Of a DNA stretch of 10,178 nucleotides, positions 1-5,915 are shown in pieces; the stretch's first letter is position 1; every line of letters starts with the position of its first letter. Location of the stretch: assembly GCA_004356175.1 (NCBI GenBank), contig SMXV01000024.1:1-10178 (forward strand). Reading direction: 5' to 3'. The notes beneath the pieces are model-generated. The model made no database searches. It was not told the origin of the DNA and worked only from the letters and a program-made list of their open reading frames with translations. The stretch comes from Acidobacteriota bacterium (GTDB lineage Bacteria > Actinomycetota > Acidimicrobiia > Spongiisociales > UBA5794). The translations under genes and the position numbers were made by a program.

Positions 1-1245
1 GAGTCTGGAGACCGTGCTGGCAACCCTGTGACACTCGGGTCGTACTGGGACGATTCAAGCCCTGCGGTCATCGAGTGTGACAGCATATGTACTAAGGACG
101 GCAACTTCTGGACCGTTCACAATGCTGGCGGTCCCTCTGCTCAAGGCCTGAGAACGCTTGAGTCCGGAACATACAACTCGATCAACACGGTGTACGCACG
201 CCTCGTTGACGCAATCGGCGCAGAAGCGGTGGTTGAGATGGCTCATCGCCTCGGCATCGAATCGGCGCTCGAGCCACTGCCCTCAATCACACTCGGTGCG
301 ATGGTTGTGTCTCCCCTCGAAATGTCAGCGGCCTACTCAACACTCGCCAACTTTGGTTCCAGAGTGGACACATATCTCATCGAGCGCATCACCGCGGCCG
401 ACGGGACAGTCATCTACGAACACGAAGTGGTCCCAAGACAGGTCCTCTCCGAGCAGGTCGCGGCAGCCGTCGTTGGGGTGATGAGGAAAGTCGTGTCGAA
501 CGGCACCGCAACGAAAGCCCAAATCGGCAGGCCACAGGCAGGCAAGACGGGAACTGCGACGGATTCTCGTGATGCGCGGTTTGTTGGATATGTCCCGCAG
601 CTCACGACGAGTGTCTGGGTCGGATACGCCGACACACCGAGCCCCCTTGAAGACTTCACCGTGTGGAACGACATCGAAGGTTCAGAACAGTACATTCGCA
701 AAGCGTTCGGTGGGACGCTGCCGGCACCGATCTGGCGACAGTTCATGACGTACGCCACGAGAAAGCTTGCGCCAATTGACTTCCCGGACGATCCCTCTGG
801 CACAGATGTGTACCGCCAGACACCGTTCACAACGGTGCCTGAGCTCTCCGAGTCCACAAAGGACACTGTCGACTCGCTCTTCGCAATCGGCCTCAACGCC
901 GAAATTGTGTCACTTCCCTCGGTCCTTCCAGAAGGCACGGTCGTCGGCACCGTGCCGCTGGCTGGAACCCTTCTTAGACAGGGTTCAACGGTGATAGTTG
1001 AAGAGTCAAACGGCGTTGCACCAGTTATCGCGATGTTCGACATGCGAGGCATCGACAAGAGTCAGGTCGGCGCAGTAATCAGCCAGTTCGCCTCAGACAA
1101 CGGAATCTCTCTCACGTGGTCACTTGTTGAAGTTACAACCTCAAGTCCTACGCAGGACGGTGTTGTGGTGTCAACATTACCAGCCGTGGGCACGCCTGTC
1201 ATGAGCGGCCAGAACATCGTGGTCAGAATCGGCAAGACACCCTAA
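1..1245 (+). CDS. Penicillin-binding protein, transpeptidase domain plus C-terminal PASTA repeats (5' truncated by window edge)
   Basis: The frame is open from base 1, so the gene begins upstream; 414 codons are visible, ending in TAA. The product is the C-terminal part of a peptidoglycan transpeptidase that cross-links stem peptides outside the membrane. Numbering from the first visible codon, the SxN motif is S60-I61-N62 (in TYNSINTVYARL) and the KTG motif is K182-T183-G184 (in AGKTGTA). The catalytic SxxK serine must lie just left of the window. The segment VSPLEMSAAYSTLANFG is typical of class A (bifunctional) PBPs, so a missing glycosyltransferase domain is likely but not seen. After about residue 270 come two PASTA-like repeats (one starting TVPELSEST, one ending VVRIGKTP), a muropeptide/beta-lactam-binding module common in actinobacterial and firmicute PBPs and Ser/Thr kinases. 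No frame damage is visible. A PonA-type name is plausible but cannot be fixed from this fragment. Confidence 0.93.
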   Translation, partial: ESGDRAGNPVTLGSYWDDSSPAVIECDSICTKDGNFWTVHNAGGPSAQGLRTLESGTYNSINTVYARLVDAIGAEAVVEMAHRLGIESALEPLPSITLGAMVVSPLEMSAAYSTLANFGSRVDTYLIERITAADGTVIYEHEVVPRQVLSEQVAAAVVGVMRKVVSNGTATKAQIGRPQAGKTGTATDSRDARFVGYVPQLTTSVWVGYADTPSPLEDFTVWNDIEGSEQYIRKAFGGTLPAPIWRQFMTYATRKLAPIDFPDDPSGTDVYRQTPFTTVPELSESTKDTVDSLFAIGLNAEIVSLPSVLPEGTVVGTVPLAGTLLRQGSTVIVEESNGVAPVIAMFDMRGIDKSQVGAVISQFASDNGISLTWSLVEVTTSSPTQDGVVVSTLPAVGTPVMSGQNIVVRIGKTP

Positions 1246-1286
1246 CCATCGCCACTGACCGCGCCCTCAGGCACCCAACTGTCGTC

Positions 1287-1292
1287 TACCGT
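1287..1292 (+). promoter_or_regulatory. Candidate -10 box (TACCGT) giving a leaderless transcript for the ABC exporter
   Basis: TACCGT fits the actinobacterial TANNNT -10 pattern. It ends six bases before the ATG at 1299, so transcription would start at or next to the A of the ATG. There is no Shine-Dalgarno sequence before this ATG. No convincing -35 is visible. The call is inferred from spacing only. Confidence 0.3.
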
Positions 1293-1298
1293 GTTGAC

Positions 1299-3122
1299 AT
1301 GGCGCCACTTACCAACTCAGAACCTCCGTTGCGCCGGCTGTGGCGGTACTCAACCAGCTACCGAAGCCGCATCATTCGCGCAACCGTGTGGTCCTTTCTA
1401 AACAAAGCGGTCGACATTGCCCCGCCGTTCCTTATTGGACTCGCCATCGATGTCGTTGTCAATCGCGGTGACTCTCTCCTCGGCCAACTCGGTATCTCGG
1501 ATCCGAAGAACCAGATCATTGCGGTTGCACTTCTGACTCTCGTCATATGGTCGCTCGAATCGATGTTCGACTATCTCGCCGAGGTCGAGTGGCGAAATCT
1601 CGCCCAGAAAACACAACACGACCTTCGAGTCGATACCTACCACCATCTGATCGGTCTCGATCTCAGCTATTTCGAGGACCGCTCAACGGGCGACCTCATG
1701 GCCGTGGTCAACGACGACGTCAACCAGCTGGAGCGATTCTTGGACGTCGGAGCGAATGAGGTCATTCAGACAGCCACTTCTGTCGTACTCATTGGAGCTA
1801 CGTTCTTCATCGTCGCCCCGTCCGTTGCCTGGCTCGCGTTTCTCCCGATGCCAATCATCCTGTGGGGATCATTCAGTTTTCAGAAGCGAATCGAACCCAA
1901 ATACGCGTCCGTGCGTGAAGAAGCTGGAGCTATCAATTCCCAGCTGTCGAACAGCATCACCGGGATCTCAACCATCAAAGCGTTCACAGCCGAGGGTCGC
2001 GAGGTCGACAGGATTACTGCCGCGTCGAACAACTACAGCAGAGCGAACAGCGCTGCTATCCGACTGTCGGCGCGATTCGTTCCGCTGATTCGGATGGCGA
2101 TTCTCTTTGGATTCACCGCAACACTCGTATGGGGCGGATTTCTTGTCCTCGATGGAGAGCTCGCTATCGGCCTGTACTCGGTGATGGTCTTCCTCACACA
2201 GCGCCTTCTCTGGCCGCTGACGAAACTTGGCCAAACGGTCGATCTCTACCAGCGGGCAATGGCATCGACGACGAGAATATTTGCCGTCCTCGACTTTGCG
2301 CCAACAATTCTCGATGGTGACACAAGCATCGACACGATCTCTGCTGACGTCGGCATGAAGTTTGACAATGTCACGTTCTCGTACGACGAGGGCTTCGCCG
2401 TACTCGAGAACGTCAGCATCACGATTGCGCCGCACCAGACAACAGCACTGGTCGGATCGACAGGATCGGGAAAAACGACAATCGTCAAGTTGCTTCTTCG
2501 ACTGTACGACCCGGACTCTGGCACGGTGAGCATTGGCGGTACAGATGTCTCGACTCTGAAACAGGCTGAGCTGAGGAAACTGATGGCTCTCGTGAGCCAG
2601 GATGTCTTCCTTTTCCATGGAACGGTTGCCGAGAACATCGCGTTCGGAGCCCCCGATGCACCATCAGACGAAATCGTCGCCGCCGCAAGAACCGCCGAAG
2701 CGCACGACTTTATCCTCGACCTCCCGAACGGGTACGACACGATTGTCGGAGAGCGGGGTCAGAAACTCTCTGGCGGGCAGCGCCAACGGCTATCGATCGC
2801 CCGTGCCCTGCTCACCAACTCCCCCGTACTCATACTCGATGAGGCAACGTCAGCTGTCGACAACGAGACAGAGGCAGCCATCCAGCGGTCACTCGCCCGC
2901 ATTGCCCACCACCGGACGATGGTCGTCATAGCGCACCGCCTCTCAACAATCCGAAACGCCGACATCATCTATGTCATTGACAAGGGGCGCGTTAGCCAGG
3001 TTGGCACGCACAACGAGTTGATCTCCGTCGATGGCGTCTATCGAGTCCTGTGGAACGTGCAGACAGGTGTGGTCGGAGGACAAGAAGATCGGAAGACAAT
3101 AGGACGAGAGGTCAGGAAATAG
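1299..3122 (+). CDS. ABC exporter half-transporter (fused membrane and ATPase domains)
   Basis: Encodes 607 aa, the normal length for a type I (MsbA/multidrug-type) exporter that works as a dimer in the cytoplasmic membrane, using ATP to move a substrate outward. Six membrane segments can be placed at about residues 28-52, 72-92, 155-173, 175-192, 262-283 and 288-305. The nucleotide-binding domain has an A-loop Tyr362, Walker A GSTGSGKT at 386-393, Q-loop Gln434, signature LSGGQ at 490-494, Walker B VLILDE at 510-515 with catalytic Glu515, and switch His546 (IAHRLST). The motif FLFHGTVAENIAFG before the signature is typical of exporters. All ATPase residues are present, so the protein should be active. 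It starts at ATG 1299, 53 bp after the PBP stop, without a Shine-Dalgarno sequence. The substrate cannot be told from sequence; the neighbouring PBP hints at the cell envelope but proves nothing. It ends in TAG, which shows TAG is an ordinary stop here. Confidence 0.95.
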   Translation: MAPLTNSEPPLRRLWRYSTSYRSRIIRATVWSFLNKAVDIAPPFLIGLAIDVVVNRGDSLLGQLGISDPKNQIIAVALLTLVIWSLESMFDYLAEVEWRNLAQKTQHDLRVDTYHHLIGLDLSYFEDRSTGDLMAVVNDDVNQLERFLDVGANEVIQTATSVVLIGATFFIVAPSVAWLAFLPMPIILWGSFSFQKRIEPKYASVREEAGAINSQLSNSITGISTIKAFTAEGREVDRITAASNNYSRANSAAIRLSARFVPLIRMAILFGFTATLVWGGFLVLDGELAIGLYSVMVFLTQRLLWPLTKLGQTVDLYQRAMASTTRIFAVLDFAPTILDGDTSIDTISADVGMKFDNVTFSYDEGFAVLENVSITIAPHQTTALVGSTGSGKTTIVKLLLRLYDPDSGTVSIGGTDVSTLKQAELRKLMALVSQDVFLFHGTVAENIAFGAPDAPSDEIVAAARTAEAHDFILDLPNGYDTIVGERGQKLSGGQRQRLSIARALLTNSPVLILDEATSAVDNETEAAIQRSLARIAHHRTMVVIAHRLSTIRNADIIYVIDKGRVSQVGTHNELISVDGVYRVLWNVQTGVVGGQEDRKTIGREVRK

Positions 3123-3147
3123 TCCGGGTACTTCTGATCTTCCGATC
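3087..3147 (+). other. Inverted repeat around the ABC gene stop codon, possible weak terminator
   Basis: GATCGGAAG (3087-3095) and CTTCCGATC (3139-3147) are perfect 9-base inverted copies spanning the TAG at 3120-3122. The 43-base loop is long and no T-run follows, so this is not a classical intrinsic terminator. It may be chance. Confidence 0.2.
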
Positions 3148-3195
3148 GTCCGATCTCCATTCCTGTGCAACTTTTCGCGAGTCGTTCCACGCTAC

Positions 3196-3225
3196 TTGAC
3201 TCTACTTCATCTTATCTGATACAAC
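3196..3225 (+). promoter_or_regulatory. Candidate promoter upstream of the small unknown gene
   Basis: TTGACT (3196-3201, five of six bases of the -35 consensus) is followed 18 bases later by TACAAC (3220-3225, four of six bases of the -10 consensus). The -10 ends seven bases before ATG 3233, so transcription would again begin at about the start codon (leaderless). This is a pattern match without experimental support. Confidence 0.4.
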
Positions 3226-3232
3226 TTGGGGT

Positions 3233-3679
3233 ATGGAAAAGTCAAGATCTCCGCAGACGCCCGGGAATGGTTCTCACCAGGTTCGTCCTCCCTGTCAAGA
3301 GGCCCATGCGTCAATCCCGGGCGTCTCGGACCACCGAGATGTCCGCGCTACTGCAGTGCAGCGCGACACAATATTTCCGACGATGGAGTCCTCACCATCG
3401 AAAGGCGTGGATGCAACGCATAACTACGTGCGTCGATACTGGATTCCGATCATCGGTCCGGGAGCGGTTGCTGACCTGCTACGTCTCACCGCTGCCGCAA
3501 AAAGCGGCCGCTCCCTACCTGAACCAACCCATCTTGCCTCACTGCTGCGACTCGGCCTCGCACACAGATCGAATGGCACCGTCGTTCTGCCAACATCGGT
3601 ACGAAGACTTGACGACAACCAGATCAGGCGGCTTCCACCACCTCTGCGAAGAACACACCCTGCCCCGCTGCTCGCATAG
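3233..3679 (+). CDS. Small protein of unknown function, possibly winged-helix-like
   Basis: A 148-aa reading frame; I do not recognise the family. The first 50 or so residues are polar and low in hydrophobics, and the ordered part seems to begin near YVRRYWIPIIGPGAVADLL. This is followed by a helical stretch (LLRLTAAAKSGR), a second helix with a hydrophobic turn (THLASLLRLGLA), and a short strand pair (NGTVVLPTSV), an arrangement that resembles a winged helix. The tail has an Arg/Pro-rich motif QIRRLPPPLRRTH. That motif and the RYW...GP motif give the impression of a conserved actinobacterial family, but this is memory-based inference. The start is set at ATG 3233 because a promoter-like sequence ends seven bases before it. 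A later ATG at 3380, just before the ordered part, is an alternative and lacks a Shine-Dalgarno sequence. It ends 56 bp before the rhodanese-E1 gene and could be co-transcribed with it. Confidence 0.55.
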   Translation: MEKSRSPQTPGNGSHQVRPPCQEAHASIPGVSDHRDVRATAVQRDTIFPTMESSPSKGVDATHNYVRRYWIPIIGPGAVADLLRLTAAAKSGRSLPEPTHLASLLRLGLAHRSNGTVVLPTSVRRLDDNQIRRLPPPLRRTHPAPLLA

Positions 3680-3722
3680 GCGCATCGACGTCCGGACCGA
3701 CAGCGAAACAGGATGCTGGCGC

Positions 3723-3728
3723 TACGCT
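3723..3728 (+). promoter_or_regulatory. Candidate -10 box (TACGCT) just before the rhodanese-E1 gene
   Basis: TACGCT fits TANNNT and ends seven bases before ATG 3736, the spacing expected for a leaderless start. No Shine-Dalgarno sequence precedes this ATG. The only support is spacing and the same pattern at 1287-1292. Confidence 0.3.
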
Positions 3729-3735
3729 GGACTCC

Positions 3736-4800
3736 ATGGATTCCGACGACATGGGCATCGCCCCACACGCTGCGAACACAAGCGGTTTCGAACGAGTCCT
3801 CGACATTCGTTTCGCAGCAGCGACGACACCAACCATAGAGGGTGCACGCAGCGTCTCATCTGCTGCCCTGCTGGAAGATCCGTCGCATTTCATCCCCACA
3901 ATGACAACACCGACGTTGATCGTGTGTGACATCGGACTACGTTCACGGACGGCTGCGCTTGCACTGCAAACAGCGGGATACAGCTCTATCCGTTCGCTAT
4001 CTGGAGGTATGGAGGCATGGTTTGACGAGAAATTGCCAGTCCACACTCCCGGTCTCCTCACCGCAGAGCAGTACCGTCGGTACGACCGCCAGATCAAACT
4101 GCCCGGAGTCGGCGTTGAGGGACAACACCGTCTTGGCTCATCCTCGGTCGCCATTGTTGGCGTTGGAGGATTGGGGGCGCCTGTTCTCTCCTACCTCGCT
4201 GGAAGTGGAGTCGGACGTATCACCGTCATCGACTCTGGCGTTATCGAGTTGTCAAACCTGCACAGACAGACGATCTACACGACCCAGGGCGTGGGCGCAG
4301 AAAAAGCCGAGCAGGCAGCAGCCTTCGCTACCCAGCTCAACCCTGAGGTCGAGATGCACCATCGTCATCTGACACTCAGCTCCTCCAATGCGGCTGAAGC
4401 TCTCAGTGGACACGATGTCCTTGTTGTCTGCACCGACAGCTTCGAAACTGCCCATGTCGTCAACGAAGCGTCGGTGGAACTCGGAATTCCGATGGTTTTC
4501 GGCTCCGTGTACCGAACCGAGGGCCAACTCGCCGTCTTTCACCCAGGGGGCGGCGGCTGCTAGGCGTGTGTGTGCCCGTACAACGCCGGAGTACAGCCCC
4601 TGGACTGCTCAATAGTGGGCGTACTCGGACCGGCCACGGGCGTAATCGGCGCGATGCAAGCGGGCGAGGTCATCCGCATCCTCACTCATTCCGAGCCTCC
4701 GAGCGTTGGATTGCTCAGTCTGTACAACGCTGATGGCCAGTCGATCGAGAATGTATCAATTCGGAAAAACGTCAACTGCACGGTCTGTGCATCTGGTTAG
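3736..4800 (+). pseudogene. Rhodanese-E1 (MoeB/ThiF/HesA-like) fusion interrupted by an in-frame TAG at 4561-4563
   Basis: Read through one TAG, this frame gives 354 codons. Residues about 18-97 are a rhodanese domain with active-site loop C64-D-I-G-L-R69 and a following SGGMEAW, a sulfur-transfer site. Residues about 110-354 are an E1-like domain that adenylates the C-terminal glycine of a ubiquitin-like sulfur carrier (MoaD/ThiS/CysO type). Visible parts are RYDRQ (115-119), the nucleotide loop VGVGGLG (141-147), Asp166, ELSNLHRQ (171-178), Asp234, a DCSxxGVLG stretch, and two zinc pairs: C275/C278 and C348/C351. MoeZ-type fusions normally carry the rhodanese at the C-terminus; here it is first. 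The TAG is codon 276, between the first two zinc cysteines, where relatives often have Tyr (CYRC). The frame beyond it stays intact for 79 codons with every expected residue. A 275-aa product would lack the zinc site, so loss of function is likely; readthrough or a base error are alternatives. ATG 3736 is the first ATG after the frame's stop at 3610. Confidence 0.8.
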
Positions 4801-5300
4801 CGCCTCACACGGCGGGGGACGCCACTCAGCTGTCAAGCGCCAGGGGCGACGTGGCCCTGCACCCGTGTGACCAGCCGTACCGATCTTGTGCGGCACGATC
4901 TCCAGAAATACAATCTCGTCTGCACTGTCGGGCCGTCCGGATTGAACGAGTTCAGGTCGTCATCGAATACACCGCTCCACGTGGAGCATCGAATCGCTTC
5001 GCCGATACGAACGGAAGCTCGTCCTCAGATCAGTAGCGTGTCCCATGTCGTTGGCCTCGAGAACCTGATAGTGGAGGCGTACGGAGAGCTCGCCTCAACC
5101 TTACGGACCTTCACATGCTCCATATCGACAGCAGTCCAGGGTGCGCCTCTGCTCCATGCGGGGTACACCGGCGAAACGTGGGAATCTCTGGCAGGTGCGA
5201 CGGTCGCGAGATAAGCAACGGCGCAGGGGCGCTGTGCCGCCCGAGCTGCTTCCTCAAGGTTGGTTGTTGTTTCCACGATGTCTTCTTTCTCGAGTCGCAT
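4801..5300 (-). pseudogene. Pyridoxamine-5'-phosphate-oxidase-like (split-barrel flavoprotein) gene with a stop and frameshifts
   Basis: Starts at ATG 5300, with GGAG (5308-5311) seven bases before it. The first ~70 codons read like a PNPOx/PPOX-class FMN- or F420-binding split barrel: VAYLATVAP, then HVSPVYPAW, then MEHVKVRK. Near 5090 the family-like sequence moves to another frame (SVRLHYQVLEANDM) and returns near 5043 to the first frame (DTLLI). A TGA at 5025-5027 replaces the Trp expected before GRASVR. The first frame then continues (WSGVFDDDLNSFNPDGP), and another one-base shift near 4930 leads to EIVFLEIVPHK and a tryptophan-containing tail. Ancestral length is about 165 aa; the left end is approximate, since the last frame has no stop until 4756, inside the 3' end of the rhodanese-E1 gene. 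No full-length product is possible. The role of the ancestor within this large family cannot be set. It lies divergently from the Rrf2 gene, 44 bp between start codons. Confidence 0.72.
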
Positions 5301-5307
5301 CAACTTA

Positions 5308-5311
5308 CTCC
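5308..5311 (-). promoter_or_regulatory. Shine-Dalgarno (GGAG) of the PNPOx-like pseudogene
   Basis: On the minus strand GGAG sits seven bases before ATG 5300. This fixes the start and rules out the upstream in-frame ATG at 5351, which overlaps the Rrf2 start. Confidence 0.6.
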
Positions 5312-5333
5312 GACAACTCCCATCCGTATTTAT

Positions 5334-5338
5334 GGAGG
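5334..5338 (+). promoter_or_regulatory. Shine-Dalgarno (GGAGG) of the Rrf2-family pseudogene
   Basis: GGAGG lies six bases before ATG 5345, an ideal ribosome-binding site. It shows that the true start is 5345, upstream of the TAG at 5372-5374. Confidence 0.75.
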
Positions 5339-5344
5339 AACACC

Positions 5345-5915
5345 ATGGCAAGACTCACCGAGGGAGTCGAGTAGGCGATCCACTTGTGTCTTGTGCTCGC
5401 GGTCGCGCCACCAGAGTCCTCCATCTCCTCGAAACGCCTGGCATCGTTCTACGAAGTACCACCCGCCTACCTGGCGAAACACCTACAGGCCCTTTCAGCG
5501 GCTGGCATCACAGAAGCGCTGCTTGGCAGAACTGGCGGATACCGTCTCGCGAGAGACCCGAGATCGATCTCTTTCCTGGACATTGTCGACGCAATCGAGT
5601 CTGACGAACCGTGGTTTCGTTGCGCCGAGATTCGCCAATGCGGTCCGACCGCACAGCCGTCAAGCATGTACCCATCGGCATGCGATATTGCCTCCGCGAT
5701 ATGGTCGGCTGAGCGAGCCTGGAAGAATCACCTTGACTCGGTGAACGCTGTACACAGCGTCGGACAGACTCACTGCTGTTGCTGGTCCAGCCCAACACGA
5801 GGCGACACTGGTATGGCTGAAGTCGGAAACAGGTGGCACACGAGTGGACTTACCCGCCCGCACCAACTATCGACCAATCCGACTGACTGGATGTCCTTCT
5901 GCGGAGGATTACTAG
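5345..5915 (+). pseudogene. Rrf2-family transcriptional regulator gene with an early TAG and a late frameshift
   Basis: Reads MARLTEGVE, then TAG (5372-5374) where relatives have Trp (GVEWA), then continues in frame with AIHLCLVLAV, the winged-helix part (SSKRLASFYEVPPAYLAKHL), the wing (GRTGGYRLAR) and SFLDIVDAIE. Three cysteines follow at codons 93, 99 and 113 (spacing CX5CX13C), in the region where IscR/NsrR-type Rrf2 proteins bind an iron-sulfur cluster. After ERAWKNHLDSV (about 5745) this frame runs on unnaturally for hundreds of bases as a shadow of the next gene. The family-like ending instead continues one frame over (DRLTAVAGPAQHEATLVWLK) to TAG 5913-5915, implying one extra base around 5740-5770. 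A product restarted at a TTG or GTG near 5384-5393 would lose the first helix. The natural target is probably the divergent PNPOx-like gene and itself. That target and the frameshift site are inference; the Rrf2 assignment is strong. Confidence 0.78.

Noticed and set aside
414..1058. Minus-strand frame of 214 codons opposite the PBP gene
   Set aside because: Shadow of the PBP coding frame; no recognisable domain, and the plus frame has clear SxN and KTG motifs.
1968..2618. Minus-strand frame of 216 codons opposite the ABC gene
   Set aside because: Shadow of a gene with all ATPase motifs intact.
3086..3095. AGATCGGAAG, which matches the first ten bases of a common sequencing adapter
   Set aside because: It lies in frame in the ABC gene, the match stops after ten bases, and sequence continues normally on both sides; chance.
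3165..3929. Plus-strand frame of 254 codons overlapping the small unknown gene
   Set aside because: Rich in Arg, His, Ser and Cys with no domain; it overlaps two better-supported frames.
4561..5374. Genetic code change with TAG read as an amino acid (two in-frame TAGs)
   Set aside because: TAG ends the intact ABC exporter, CAP and transketolase genes, and the same region also has a TGA and frameshifts, so decay or sequence error is simpler.
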